Assembly (NCBI RefSeq): GCF_051014685.1
Contig: NW_027479672.1
Location: 17,018 to 81,017, forward strand
Source: Ptiloglossa arizonensis
Taxonomy: Eukaryota > Arthropoda > Insecta > Hymenoptera > Colletidae
DNA length: 64,000 bases
Direction of reading: 5' to 3'
In this document: piece after piece, positions 1 to 12,423 of the stretch
How positions within the stretch are numbered: position 1 is the first letter of the stretch
Layout of the letters: the number at the start of each line of letters is the position of its first letter
Notes under the pieces: model-generated
Database searches by the model: none
Seen by the model: the letters and a program-made list of their open reading frames with translations, nothing else
What the model was told of the DNA's origin: nothing
Position numbers and translations under genes: made by a program

Positions 1-31
1 GCCCCATTACAACGGTATGAGTAGTTTTCCC

Positions 32-45
32 CTAGACCGTTCTAG
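32..45. repeat. Short inverted repeat CTAGA-CCGT-TCTAG (in every A36 monomer)
   Basis: CTAGA (32-36) and TCTAG (41-45) are perfect reverse complements around a 4-base spacer CCGT. The A36 subfamily keeps all 5 pairs; in the G36 subfamily the innermost pair becomes G/T and the box becomes CCTAGG. The feature is given once for the first monomer and recurs in all copies. It is seen directly; any structural or protein-binding role is speculation. Confidence 0.7.
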
Positions 46-145
46 TTATTCGTTTCGAGCATCAGAACTGCGAAAATTTGGAGTTTCTCAAGCGTTTCTT
101 ACCTCAAAACTGCCATATCACGCGAACGGATTGACCAATCCGCAA

Positions 146-174
146 AGTTTCTGTTGCATCTGAAAGTAGAAACT
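146..174. repeat. Inverted repeat AGTTTCT ... AGAAACT near monomer end
   Basis: AGTTTCT at 146-152 is the exact reverse complement of AGAAACT at 168-174, with a 15-base spacer. A second AGTTTCT lies at 82-88, so each monomer has two possible partners for the single AGAAACT. In the divergent monomers near 14.7 and 18.4 kb the tail reads GAGAAACTC, which extends pairing with GAGTTTCTC of the 82-88 copy to 9 bases. It is given once and recurs through the array. Its function is unknown. Confidence 0.7.
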
Positions 175-1225
175 AGCCCCATTACAACGGTGTGAGTAGT
201 TTTCCCCTAGACCGTTCTAGTTATTCGTTTCGAGCATCAGAACTGCGAAAATTTGGAGTTTCTCAAGCGTTTCTTACCTCAAAATTGCCATATCTCGCGA
301 ACGGATTGACCAATCCGAAAAGTTTCTGTTGCATCTGAAAGTAGAAACTAGCCCCATTACAACGGTATGAGTAGTTTTCCCCTAGACCGTTCTAGTTATT
401 CGTTTCGAGCATCAGAACTGCGAAAATTTGGAGTTTCTCAAGCGTTTCTTACCTCAAAACTGCCATATCTCGCGAACGGATTGACCAATCCGAAAAGTTT
501 CTGTTGCATCTGAAAGTAGAAACTCGCCCCATTACAACGGTATGAGTAGTTTTCCCCTAGGCCGTTCTAGTTATTTGTTTCGAGCATCAGAACTGCGAAA
601 ATTTGGAGTTTCTCAAGCGTTTCTTACCTCAAAACTGCCATATCTCGCGAACGGATTGACCAATCCGAAAAGTTTCTGTTGCATCTGAAAGTAGAAACTA
701 GCCCCATTACAACGGTATGAGTAGTTTTCCCCTAGACCGTTCTAGTTATTCGTTTCGAGCATCAGAACTGCGAAAATTTGGAGTTTCTCAAGCGTTTCTT
801 ACCTCAAAACTGCCATATCTCGCGAACGGATTGACCAATCCGCAAAGTTTCTGTTGCATCTGAAAGTAGAAACTAGCCCCATTACAACGGTGTGAGTAGT
901 TTTCCCCTAGACCGTTCCAGTTATTCGTTTCGAGCATCAGAACTGCGAAAATTTTGAGTTTCTCAAGCGTTTCTTACCCCAAAACTGCCATATCTCGCGA
1001 ACGGATTGACCAATCCGCAAAGTTTCTGTTGCATCTGAAAGTAGAAACTAGCCCCATTACAACGGTATGAGTAGTTTTCCCCTAGACCGTTCTAGTTATT
1101 CGTTTCGAGCATCAGAACTGCGAAAATTTGGAGTTTCTCAAGCGTTTCTTACCTCAAAACTGCCATATCTCGCGAACGGATTGACCAATCCGCAAAGTTT
1201 CTGTTGCATCTGAAAGTAGAAACTG

Positions 1226-2275
1226 GCCCCATTACAACGGTATGAGTAGTTTTCCCCTAGACCGTTCTAGTTATTCGTTTCGAGCAGCAGAACTGCGAAA
1301 ATTTGGAGTTTCTCAAGCGTTTCTTACCTCAAAACTGCCATATCTCGCGAACGGATTGACCAATCCGCAAAGTTTCTGTTGCATCTGAAAGTAGAAACTA
1401 GCCCCATTACAACGGTATGAGTAGTTTTCCCCTAGACCGTTCTAGTTATTCGTTTCGAGCATGAGAACTGCGAAAATTTGGAGTTTCTCAAGCGTTTCTT
1501 ACCTCAAAACTGCCATATCTCGCGAATGGATTGACCAATCCGCAAAGTTTCTGTTGCATCTGAAAGTAGAAACTAGCCCCATTACAACGGTATGAGTAGT
1601 TTTCCCCTAGACCGATCTAGTTATTCGTTTCGAGCATCAGAACTGCGAAAATTTGGAGTTTCTCAAGCGTTTCTTACCTCAAAACTGCCATATCTCGCGA
1701 ACGGATTGACCAATCCGCAAAGTTTCTGTTGCATCTGAAAGTAGAAACTCGCCCCATTACAACGGTATGAGTAGTTTTCCCCTAGGCCGTTCTAGTTATT
1801 CGTTTCGAGCATCAGAACTGCGAAAATTTGGAGTTTCTCAAGCGTTTCCTACCTCAAAACTGCCATATCTCGCGAACGGATTGACCAATCCGAAAAGTTT
1901 CTGTTGCATCCGAAAGTAGAAACTAGCCCCATTACAACGGTATGAGTAGTTTTCCACTAGACCGTTCTAGTTATTCGTTCCGAGCATCAGAACTGCGAAA
2001 ATTTGGAGTTTCTCAAGCGTTTCTTACCTCAAAACTGCCATATCTCGCGAACGGATTGACCAATCCGCAAAGTTTCTGTTGCATCTGAAAGTAGAAACTC
2101 GCCCCATTAGAACGGTATGAGTAGTTTTCCCCTAGACCGTTCTAGTTATTCGTTTCGAGCATCAGAACTGCGAAAATTTGGAGTTTCTCAAGCGTTTCTT
2201 ACCTCAAAACTGCCATATCTCGCGAACGGATTGACCAATCCGCAAAGTTTCGGTTGCATCTGAAAGTAGAAACTC
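1226..2275. repeat. 6-monomer cassette, single copy in first HOR unit
   Basis: The six monomers carry, in order, AGCAGCAG; CATGAG; ACCGATC; G36 with TTCCTACC and CCGAAAG; TTCCACTAG; and TTTCGGTTGC. This is the least amplified form of the cassette that is copied at 5251, 6826 and 7876. It differs from those by lacking CTCAGGCG and by CCACTAG instead of CCAATAG, so it is either the ancestor or a sister lineage. Confidence 0.75.
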
Positions 2276-3325
2276 GCCCCATTACAACGGTATGAGTAGT
2301 TTTCCCCTAGACCGTTCTAGTTATTCGTTTCGAGCATTAGAACTGCGAAAATATGGAGTTTCTCAAGCGTTTCTTACCTCAAAACTGCCATATCTCGCGA
2401 ACGGATTGACCAATCCGCAAAGTTTCTGTTGCATCTGAAAGTAGAATCTAGCCCCATTACAACGGTATGAGTAGTTTTCCCCTAGACCGTTCTAGTTATT
2501 CGTTTCGAGCGTCAGAACTGCGAAAATTTGGAGTTTCTCAAGCGTTTCTTACCTCAAAACTGCCATATCTCGCGAACGGATTGACCAATCCGCAAAGTTT
2601 CTGTTGCATCTGAAAGTAGAAACTAGCCCCATTACAACGGTATGAGTAGTTTTCCCCTAGGCCGTTCTAGTTATTCGTTTCGAGCATCAGAACTGCGAAA
2701 ATTTGGAGTTTCTCAAGCGTTTCTTACCTCAAAACTGCCATATCTCGCGAACGGATTGACCAATCAGCAAAGTTTCTGTTCCATCTGAAAGTAGAAACTA
2801 GCCCCATTACAACGGTATGAGTAGTTTTCCCCTAGACCGTTCTAGTTATTCGTTTCGAGCATCAGAACTGCGAAAATTTGGAGTTTCTCAAGCGTTTCTT
2901 ACCTCAAAGCTGCCATATCTCGCGAACGGATTGACCAATCCGCAAAGTTTCTGTTGCATCTGAAAGTAGAAACTCGCCCCATTACAACGGTATAAGTGGT
3001 TATCCCCTAGGCCGTTCTGGTTATTCGTTTCGAGCATAAGAACTGCGAAAATTTGGAGTTTCTCAAGCGTTTCTTACCTCAAAACTGCCATATCTCGCGA
3101 ACGGATTGACCAATCCGCAAAGTTTCTGTTGCATCTGAAAGTAGAAACTAGCCCCATTACAACGGTATGAGTAGTTTTCCCCTAGACCGTTCTAGTTATT
3201 CGTTTCGAGCATCAGAACTGCGAAAATTTGGAGTTTCTCAAGCGTTTCTTACCTCAAAACTGCCATATCTCGCGAACGGATTGACCACACCGCAAAGTTT
3301 CTGTTGCATCTGAAAGTAGAAACTA

Positions 3326-5075
3326 GCCCCATTACAACGGTATGAGTAGTTTTCCCCTAGACCGTTCTAGTTATTCGTTTCGAGCATCAGAACTGCGAAA
3401 ATTTGGAGTTTCTCAAGCGTTTCTTACCTCAAAACTGCCATATCACGCGAACGGATTGACCAATCCGCAAAGTTTCTGTTGCATCTGAAAGTAGAAACTA
3501 GCCCCATTACAACGGTGTGAGTAGTTTTCCCCTAGACCGTTCTAGTTATTCGTTTCGAGCATCAGAACTGCGAAAATTTGGAGTTTCTCAAGCGTTTCTT
3601 ACCTCAAAACTGCCATATCTCGCGAACGGATTGACCAATCCGAAAAGTTTCTGTTGCATCTGAAAGTAGAAACTAGCCCCATTACAACGGTATGAGTAGT
3701 TTTCCCCTAGACCGTTCTAGTTATTCGTTTCGAGCATCAGAACTGCGAAAATTTGGAGTTTCTCAAGCGTTTCTTACCTCAAAACTGCCATATCTCGCGA
3801 ACGGATTGACCAATCCGAAAAGTTTCTGTTGCATCTGAAAGTAGAAACTCGCCCCATTACAACGGTATGAGTTGTTTTCCCCTAGGCCGTTCTAGTTATT
3901 TGTTTCGAGCATCAGAACTGCGAAAATTTGGAGTTTCTCAAGCGTTTCTTACCTCAAAACTGCCATATCTCGCGAACGGATTGACCAATCCGAAAAGTTT
4001 CTGTTGCATCTGAAAGTAGAAACTAGCCCCATTACAACGGTATGAGTAGTTTTCCCCTAGACCGTTCTAGTTATTCGTTTCGAGCATCAGAACTGCGAAA
4101 ATTTGGAGTTTCTCAAGCGTTTCTTACCTCAAAACTGCCATATCTCGCGAACGGATTGACCAATCCGCAAAGTTTCTGTTGCATCTGAAAGTAGAAACTA
4201 GCCCCATTACAACGGTGTGAGTAGTTTTCCCCTAGACCGTTCCAGTTATTCGTTTCGAGCATCAGAACTGCGAAAATTTTGAGTTTCTCAAGCGTTTCTT
4301 ACCCCAAAACTGCCATATCTCGCGAACGGATTGACCAATCCGCAAAGTTTCTGTTGCATCTGAAAGTAGAAACTAGCCCCATTACAACGGTATGAGTAGT
4401 TTTCCCCTAGACCGTTCTAGTTATTCGTTTCGAGCATCAGAACTGCGAAAATTTGGAGTTTCTCAAGCGTTTCTTACCTCAAAACTGCCATATCTCGCGA
4501 ACGGATTGACCAATCCGCAAAGTTTCTGTTGCATCTGAAAGTAGAAACTGGCCCCATTACAACGGTATGAGTAGTTTTCCCCTAGACCGTTCTAGTTATT
4601 CGTTTCGAGCAGCAGAACTGCGAAAATTTGGAGTTTCTCAAGCGTTTCTTACCTCAAAACTGCCATATCTCGCGAACGGATTGACCAATCCGCAAAGTTT
4701 CTGTTGCATCTGAAAGTAGAAACTAGCCCCATTACAACGGTATGAGTAGTTTTCCCCTAGACCGTTCTAGTTATTCGTTTCGAGCATCAGAACTGCGAAA
4801 ATTTGGAGTTTCTCAGGCGTTTCTTACCTCAAAACTGCCATATCTCGCGAACGGATTGACCAATCCGCAAAGTTTCTGTTGCATCTGAAAGTAGAAACTA
4901 GCCCCATTACAACGGTATGAGTAGTTTTCCCCTAGACCGATCTAGTTATTCGTTTCGAGCATCAGAACTGCGAAAATTTGGAGTTTCTCAAGCGTTTCTT
5001 ACCTCAAAACTGCCATATCTCGCGAACGGATTGACCAATCCGCAAAGTTTCTGTTGCATCTGAAAGTAGAAACTC
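3326..5075. repeat. 19-monomer HOR, copy 2 (first ten monomers)
   Basis: This is the second occurrence of the ordered variant series described at 1-1750, offset by 3325 bp. After the ACCGATCTAG monomer (4901) the order departs from copy 1, because a nested 700-bp duplication begins. A small private change is GTTGTTTTCC near 3872 in the fourth monomer. Confidence 0.85.
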
Positions 5076-5775
5076 GCCCCATTACAACGGTATGAGTAGT
5101 TTTCCCCTAGACCGTTCTAGTTATTCGTTTCGAGCATCAGAACTGCGAAAATTTGGAGTTTCTCAAGCGTTTCTTACCTCAAAACTGCCATATCTCGCGA
5201 ACGGATTGACCAATCCGCAAAGTTTCTGTTGCATCGGAAAGTAGAAACTAGCCCCATTACAACGGTATGAGTAGTTTTCCCCTAGACCGTTCTAGTTATT
5301 CGTTTCGAGCAGCAGAACTGCGAAAATTTGGAGTTTCTCAAGCGTTTCTTACCTCAAAACTGCCATATCTCGCGAACGGATTGACCAATCCGCAAAGTTT
5401 CTGTTGCATCTGAAAGTAGAAACTAGCCCCATTACAACGGTATGAGTAGTTTTCCCCTAGACCGTTCTAGTTATTCGTTTCGAGCATCAGAACTGCGAAA
5501 ATTTGGAGTTTCTCAGGCGTTTCTTACCTCAAAACTGCCATATCTCGCGAACGGATTGACCAATCCGCAAAGTTTCTGTTGCATCTGAAAGTAGAAACTA
5601 GCCCCATTACAACGGTATGAGTAGTTTTCCCCTAGACCGATCTAGTTATTCGTTTCGAGCATCAGAACTGCGAAAATTTGGAGTTTCTCAAGCGTTTCTT
5701 ACCTCAAAACTGCCATATCTCGCGAACGGATTGACCAATCCGCAAAGTTTCTGTTGCATCTGAAAGTAGAAACTC
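4551..5775. repeat. Nested 4-monomer (700 bp) duplication
   Basis: The trio CGAGCAGCAG, CTCAGGCG, ACCGATCTAG (4551-5075) is repeated at 5251-5775, offset 700 bp, with one ordinary monomer between. It interrupts the 3325-bp order: in copy 1 the ACCGATC monomer is followed directly by the G36/TTCCTACC monomer, whereas here that monomer appears only at 5776. This points to a later local exchange inside the older 19-monomer unit. Confidence 0.8.
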
Positions 5776-6300
5776 GCCCCATTACAACGGTATGAGTAGT
5801 TTTCCCCTAGGCCGTTCTAGTTATTCGTTTCGAGCATCAGAACTGCGAAAATTTGGAGTTTCTCAAGCGTTTCCTACCTCAAAACTGCCATATCTCGCGA
5901 ACGGATTGACCAATCCGAAAAGTTTCTGTTGCATCCGAAAGTAGAAACTAGCCCCATTACAACGGTATGAGTAGTTTTCCAATAGACCGTTCTAGTTATT
6001 CGTTCCGAGCATCAGAACTGCGAAAATTTGGAGTTTCTCAAGCGTTTCTTACCTCAAAACTGCCATATCTCGCGAACGGATTGACCAATCCGCAAAGTTT
6101 CTGTTGCATCTGAAAGTAGAAACTCGCCCCATTACAACGGTATGAGTAGTTTTCCCCTAGACCGTTCTAGTTATTCGTTTCGAGCATCAGAACTGCGAAA
6201 ATTTGGAGTTTCTCAAGCGTTTCTTACCTCAAAACTGCCATATCTCGCGAACGGATTGACCAATCCGCAAAGTTTCGGTTGCATCTGAAAGTAGAAACTC
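5251..6300. repeat. 6-monomer cassette, second form
   Basis: This carries AGCAGCAG; CTCAGGCG; ACCGATC; G36/TTCCTACC/CCGAAAG; TTCCAATAG; TTTCGGTTGC. It shares CTCAGGCG and CCAATAG with the tandem copies further right, and TTTCGGTTGC with the first-unit copy, so it is intermediate between them. Confidence 0.78.
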
Positions 6301-6825
6301 GCCCCATTACAACGGTATGAGTAGTTTTCCCCTAGACCGTTCTAGTTATTCGTTTCGAGCATCAGAACTGCGAAAATTTTGAGTTTCTCAAGCGTTTCTT
6401 ACCTCAAAACTGCCATATCTCGCGAACGGATTGACCAATCCGCAAAGTTTCTGTTGCATCTGAAAGTAGAAACTAGCCCCATTACAACGGTATGAGTAGT
6501 TTTCCCCTAGACCGTTCTAGTTATTCGTTTCGAGCATCAGAACTGCGAAAATTTGGAGTTTCTCAAGCGTTTCTTACTTCAAAACTGCAATATCTCGCGA
6601 ACGGATTGACCAATCTGCAAAGTTTCTGTTGCATCTGAAAGTAGAAACTAGCCCCATTACAACGGTATGAGTTGTTCTCCCCTAGACCGTTCTAGTTATT
6701 CGTTTCGAGCATCAGAACTGCGAAAATTTTGAGTTTCTCAAGCGTTTCTTACCTCAAAACTGCCATATCTCGCGAACGGATTGACCAATCCGCAAAGTTT
6801 CTGTTGCATCTGAAAGTAGAAACTA

Positions 6826-8925
6826 GCCCCATTACAACGGTATGAGTAGTTTTCCCCTAGACCGTTCTAGTTATTCGTTTCGAGCAGCAGAACTGCGAAA
6901 ATTTGGAGTTTCTCAAGCGTTTCTTACCTCAAAACTGCCATATCTCGCGAACGGATTGACCAATCCGCAAAGTTTCTGTTGCATCTGAAAGTAGAAACTA
7001 GCCCCATTACAACGGTATGAGTAGTTTTCCCCTAGACCGTTCTAGTTATTCGTTTCGAGCATCAGAACTGCGAAAATTTGGAGTTTCTCAGGCGTTTCTT
7101 ACCTCAAAACTGCCATATCTCGCGAACGGATTGACCAATCCGCAAAGTTTCTGTTGCATCTGAAAGTAGAAACTAGCCCCATTACAACGGTATGAGTAGT
7201 TTTCCCCTAGACCGATCTAGTTATTCGTTTCGAGCATCAGAACTGCGAAAATTTGGAGTTTCTCAAGCGTTTCTTACCTCAAAACTGCCATATCTCGCGA
7301 ACGGATTGACCAATCCGCAAAGTTTCTGTTGCATCTGAAAGTAGAAACTCGCCCCATTACAACGGTATGAGTAGTTTTCCCCTAGGCCGTTCTAGTTATT
7401 CGTTTCGAGCATCAGAACTGCGAAAATTTGGAGTTTCTCAAGCGTTTCCTACCTCAAAACTGCCATATCTCGCGAACGGATTGACCAATCCGAAAAGTTT
7501 CTGTTGCATCCGAAAGTAGAAACTAGCCCCATTACAACGGTATGAGTAGTTTTCCAATAGACCGTTCTAGTTATTCGTTCCGAGCATCAGAACTGCGAAA
7601 ATTTGGAGTTTCTCAAGCGTTTCTTACCTCAAAACTGCCATATCTCGCGAACGGATTGACCAATCCGCAAAGTTTCTGTTGCATCTGAAAGTAGAAACTC
7701 GCCCCATTACAACGGTATGAGTAGTTTTCCCCTAGACCGTTCTAGTTATTCGTTTCGAGCATCAGAACTGCGAAAATTTGGAGTTTCTCAAGCGTTTCTT
7801 ACCTCAAAACTGCCATATCTCGCGAACGGATTGACCAATCCGCAAAGTTTCTGTTGCATCTGAAAGTAGAAACTAGCCCCATTACAACGGTATGAGTAGT
7901 TTTCCCCTAGACCGTTCTAGTTATTCGTTTCGAGCAGCAGAACTGCGAAAATTTGGAGTTTCTCAAGCGTTTCTTACCTCAAAACTGCCATATCTCGCGA
8001 ACGGATTGACCAATCCGCAAAGTTTCTGTTGCATCTGAAAGTAGAAACTAGCCCCATTACAACGGTATGAGTAGTTTTCCCCTAGACCGTTCTAGTTATT
8101 CGTTTCGAGCATCAGAACTGCGAAAATTTGGAGTTTCTCAGGCGTTTCTTACATCAAAACTGCCATATCTCGCGAACGGATTGACCAATCCGCAAAGTTT
8201 CTGTTGCATCTGAAAGTAGAAACTAGCCCCATTACAACGGTATGAGTAGTTTTCCCCTAGACCGATCTAGTTATTCGTTTCGAGCATCAGAACTGCGAAA
8301 ATTTGGAGTTTCTCAAGCGTTTCTTACCTCAAAACTGCCATATCTCGCGAACGGATTGACCAATCCGCAAAGTTTCTGTTGCATCTGAAAGTAGAAACTC
8401 GCCCCATTACAACGGTATGAGTAGTTTTCCCCTAGGCCGTTCTAGTTATTCGTTTCGAGCATCAGAACTGCGAAAATTTGGAGTTTCTCAAGCGTTTCCT
8501 ACCTCAAAACTGCCATATCTCGCGAACGGATTGACCAATCCGAAAAGTTTCTGTTGCATCCGAAAGTAGAAACTAGCCCCATTACAACGGTATGAGTAGT
8601 TTTCCAATAGACCGTCCTTGTTATTCGTTCCGAGCATCAGAACTGCGAAAATTTGGAGTTTCTCAAGCGTTTCTTACCTCAAAACTGCCATATCTCGCGA
8701 ACGGATTGACCAATCCGCAAAGTTTCTGTTGCATCTGAAAGTAGAAACTCGCCCCATTACAACGGTATGAGTAGTTTTCCCCTAGACCGTTCTAGTTATT
8801 CGTTTCGAGCATCAGAACTGCGAAAATTTGGAGTTTCTCAAGCGTTTCTTACCTCAAAACTGCCATATCTCGCGAACGGATTGACCAATCCGCAAAGTTT
8901 CGTTTGCATCTGAAAGTAGAAACTC
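6826..8925. repeat. Tandem pair of the 6-monomer (1050 bp) cassette
   Basis: Two adjacent cassettes, 6826-7875 and 7876-8925, repeat AGCAGCAG; CTCAGGCG; ACCGATC; G36/TTCCTACC; TTCCAATAG; plain or TTTCGTTTGC. AGCAGCAG falls at 6883 and 7933, exactly 1050 bp apart. Private changes in the second copy are ACATC near 8151, ACCGTCCTTG near 8612 and TTTCGTTTGC near 8899. Confidence 0.85.
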
Positions 8926-10850
8926 GCCCCATTACAACGGTATGAGTAGTTTTCCCCTAGACCGTTCTAGTTATTCGTTTCGAGCATTAGAACTGCGAAA
9001 ATTTGGAGTTTCTCAAGCGTTTCTTACCTCAAAGCTGCCATATCTCGCGAACGGATTGACCAATCCGCAAAGTTTCTGTTGCATCTGAAAGTAGAAACTC
9101 GCCCCATTACAACGGTATAAGTGGTTATCCCCTAGGCCGTTCTGGTTATTCGTTTCGAGCATCAGAACTGCGAAAATTTGGAGTTTCTCAAGCGTTTCTT
9201 ACCACAAAACTGCCATATCTCGCGAACGGATTGACCAGTCCGAAAAGATTCTGTTGCATCTGAAAGTAGAAACTCGCCCCATTACAACGGTATGAGTAGT
9301 TTTCCCCTAGACCGTTCTAGTTATTCGTTTCGAGCATTAGAACTGCGAAAATTTGTAGTTTCTCAAGCGTTTCTTACCTCAAAACTGCCATATCTCGCGA
9401 ACGGATTGACCAATCCGCAAAGTTTCTGTTGCATCTGAAAGTAGAAACTAGCCCCATTACAACGGTATGAGTAGTTTTCCCCTAGACCGTTCTAGTTATT
9501 CGTTTCGAGCATCAGAACTGCGAAAATTTGGAGTTTCTCAAGCGTTTCTCACCTCAAAACTGCCATATCTCGCGAACGGATTGACCAATCCGAAAAGTTT
9601 CTGTTGCATCTGAAAGTAGAAACTAGCCCCATTACAACGGCATTAGTAGTTTTCCCCTAGACCGTTCTAGTTATTCGTTTCGAGCATCAGAACTGCGAAA
9701 ATTTGGAGTTTCTGAAGCGTTTCTTACCTCAAAACTGCCATATCTCGCGAACGGATTGACCAATCCGAAAAGTTTCTGTTGCATCTGAAAGTAGAAACTA
9801 GCCCCATTACAACGGCATGAGTAGTTTTCCCCTAGACCGTTCTAGTTATTCGTTTCGAGCATCAGAACTGCGAAAATTTGGAGTTTCTCAAGCGTTTCTT
9901 ACCTCAAAACTGCCATATCTCGCGAACGGATTGACCAATCCGAAAAGTTTCTGTTGCATCTGAAAGTAGAAACTCGCCCCATTACAACGGTATGAGTAGT
10001 TTTCCCCTAGGCCGTTCTAGTTATTCGTTTCGAGCATCAGAACTGCGAAAATTTGGAGTTTCTCAAGCGTTTCTTACCTCAAAACTGCCATATCTCGCGA
10101 ACGGATTGACCAATCCGAAAAGTTTCTGTTGCATCTGAAAGTAGAAACTCGCCCCATTACAACGGTATGAGTAGTTTTCCCCTAGGCCGTTCTAGTTATT
10201 CGTTTCGAGCATCAGAACTGCGAAAATTTGGAGTTTCTCAAGCGTTTCTTACCTCAAAACTGCCATATCTCGCGAACGGATTGACCAATCCGAAAAGTTT
10301 CTGTTGCATCTGAAAGTAGAAACTAGCCCCATTACAACGGTATGAGTAGTTTTCCCCTAGACCGTTCTAGTTATTCGTTTCGAGCATCAGAACTGCGAAA
10401 ATTTGGAGTTTCTCAAGCGTTTCTTACCTCAAAACTGCCATATCTCGCGAACGGATTGACCAATCCGCAAAGTTTCTGTTGCATCTGAAAGTAGAAACTA
10501 GCCCCATTACAACGGTATGAGTAGTTTTCCCCTAGGCCGTTCTAGTTATTCGTTTCGAGCATCAGAACTGCGAACATTTTGAGTTTCTCAAGCGTTTCTT
10601 ACCCCAAAACTGCCATATCTCGCGAACGGATTGACCAATCCGAAAAGTTTCTATTGCATCTGAAAGTAGAAACTAGCCCCATTACAACGGTATGAGTAGT
10701 TTTCCCCTAGACCGTTCTAGTTATTCGTTTCGAGTATCAGAACTGCGAAAATTTGGAGTTTCTCAAGCGTTTCTTACCCCAAAACTGCCATATCTCGCGA
10801 ACGGATTGACCAATCCGAAAAGTTTCTGTTGCATCTGAAAGTAGAAACTA

Positions 10851-11548
10851 GCCCCATTACAACGGTATGAGTAGTTTTCCCCTAGACCGTTCTAGTTATT
10901 CGTTTCCAGCATCAGAACTGCGAAAATTTGGAGTCTCTAGCGTTTCTTACCTCAAAACTGCCATATCTCGCGAACGGATTGACCAATCCGCAAAGTTTCT
11001 GTTGCATCTGAAAGTAGAAACTAGCCCCATTACAACGGTATGAGTAGTTTTCCCCTAGACCGTTCTAGTTATTCGTTTCGAGCATCAGAACTGCGAAAAT
11101 TTGGAGTTTCTCAAGCGTTTCTTACCTCAAAACTGCCATATCTCGCGAACGGATTGACCAATCCGCAAAGTTTCTGTTGCATCTGAAAGTAGAAACTAGC
11201 CCCATTACAACGGTATGAGTAGTTTTCCCCTAGACCGTTCTAGTTATTCGTTTCGAGCATCAGAACTGCGAAAATTTGGAGTTTCTCAAGCGTTTCTTAC
11301 CTCAAAACTGCCATATCTCGCGAACGGATTGACCACACCGCAAAGTTTCTGTTGCATCTGAAAGTAGAAACTAGCCCCATTACAACGGTATGAGTAGTTT
11401 TCCCCTAGACCGTTCTAGTTATTCGTTTCGAGCATCAGAACTGCGAAAATTTGGAGTTTCTCAAGCGTTTCTTGCCACAAAACTGCCATATCTCGCGAAC
11501 GGATTGACCAATCCGCAAAGTTTCTGTTGCATCTGAAAGTAGAAACTA
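10851..11548. repeat. 4-monomer block with 2-bp deletion, copy 1
   Basis: The first monomer (10851-11023, 173 bp) reads GAGTCTCTAGCG where the consensus is GAGTTTCTCAAGCG, which is 2 bases shorter. It also has TTTCCAGC for TTTCGAGC. It is followed by an ordinary monomer, one with CCACACCGC and one with CTTGCCACA. The same four-monomer order with the same deletion returns at 12949, so deletion and order were copied together. Confidence 0.88.
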
Positions 11549-12423
11549 GCCCCATTACAACGGTGTGAGTAGTTTTCCCCTAGACCGTTCTAGTTATTCG
11601 TTTCGAGCATCAGAACTGCGAAAATTTGGAGTTTCTCAAGCGTTTCTTACCTCAAAACTGCCATATCTCGCGAACGGATTGACCAATCCGAAAAGTTTCT
11701 GTTGCATCTGAAAGTAGAAACTCGCCCCATTACAACGGTATGAGTAGTTTTCCCCTAGGCCGTTCTAGTTATTCGTTTCGAGCATCAGAACTGCGAAAAT
11801 TTGGAGTTTCTCAAGCGTTTCTTACCTCAAAACTGCCATATCTCGCGAACGGATTGACCAATCCGAAAAGTTTCTGTTGCATCTGAAAGTAGAAACTAGC
11901 CCCATTACAACGGTATGAGTAGTTTTCCCCTAGACCGTTCTAGTTATTCGTTTCGAGCATCAGAACTGCGAAAATTTGGAGTTTCTCAAGCGTTTCTTAC
12001 CTCAAAACTGCCATATCTCGCGAACGGATTGACCAATCCGCAAAGTTTCTGTTGCATCTGAAAGTAGAAACTAGCCCCATTACAACGGTGTGAGTAGTTT
12101 TCCCCTAGACCGTTCTAGTTATTCGTTTCGAGCATCAGAACTGCGAAAATTTGGAGTTTCTCAAGCGTTTCTTACCTCAAAACTGCCATATCTCGCGAAC
12201 GGATTGACCAATCCGAAAAGTTTCTGTTGCATCTGAAAGTAGAAACTAGCCCCATTACAACGGTATGAGTAGTTTTCCCCTAGACCGTTCTAGTTATTCG
12301 TTTCGAGCATCAGAACTGCGAAAATTTGGAGTTTCTCAAGCGTTTCTTACCTCAAAACTGCCATATCTCGCGGACGGATTGACCAATCCGCAAAATTTCT
12401 GTTGCATCTGAAAGTAGAAACTC

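Larger units (their letters stand above)
1..175. repeat. Reference monomer with internal landmarks
   Basis: The first complete unit is used as the coordinate frame for all others. Landmarks by monomer position: TTTTCCCC tract 25-32; CCTAGA or CCTAGG box 31-36 (the G36 form is an AvrII site); CTAGA/TCTAG inverted repeat 32-45; TTCGTTTCGAGC 49-60; AAAATTT 73-79; AGTTTCT at 82-88 and again at 146-152; TCGCGA (NruI) 120-125; TGA 132-134; AGAAACT 168-174. Base composition is 42 C and 33 G in 175, with 10 CpG. The most informative variable positions are 36 (A/G), 114-116, 143 (C/A), 154-155 (TT/TC) and 175 (A/C). This particular copy carries the rarer TATCACGCGA form at 116-125. The unit start is arbitrary and chosen only because the window begins there. 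Confidence 0.95.
1..1750. repeat. 19-monomer HOR, copy 1 (first ten monomers)
   Basis: The ordered variants TATCACGCGA, GTGTGAG, G36 with TTATTTG, GTGTGAG with TTCCAG, CGAGCAGCAG and ACCGATCTAG occur in this order here and again exactly 3325 bp (19 x 175) later. The following nine monomers complete the first 3325-bp unit. One clear difference between the copies is CATGAG (monomer 9) here against CATCAG plus CTCAGGCG in the second copy. Confidence 0.85.
1..12423. repeat. Domain A: A36/A175-rich monomers
   Basis: Most monomers here read CCTAGACCG at the box and end AAACTA before the next GCCCC, with a minority of CCTAGGCCG and AAACTC copies at fixed places in the higher-order pattern. CCGAAAAG versus CCGCAAAG (position 143) is also polymorphic in a patterned way. 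The monomer register is unbroken from 1 to about 10.93 kb, where the first 2-bp deletion occurs. The right limit is set where the first strongly divergent monomer starts, and it is a judgement. No gene or non-satellite sequence was seen. Confidence 0.8.

Noticed and set aside
49..66. CENP-B box-like ATTCGTTTCGAGC
   Set aside because: The TTCG part matches the left of the box, but the required A and CGGG at the right are absent. No monomer variant read by eye restores them.
73..165. Phased A-tracts giving curved DNA
   Set aside because: AAAATTT (73), AAAA (106) and AAA (144, 163) are present, but the spacings (33, 38, 19) do not fit whole helical turns consistently; evidence is too weak for a feature.
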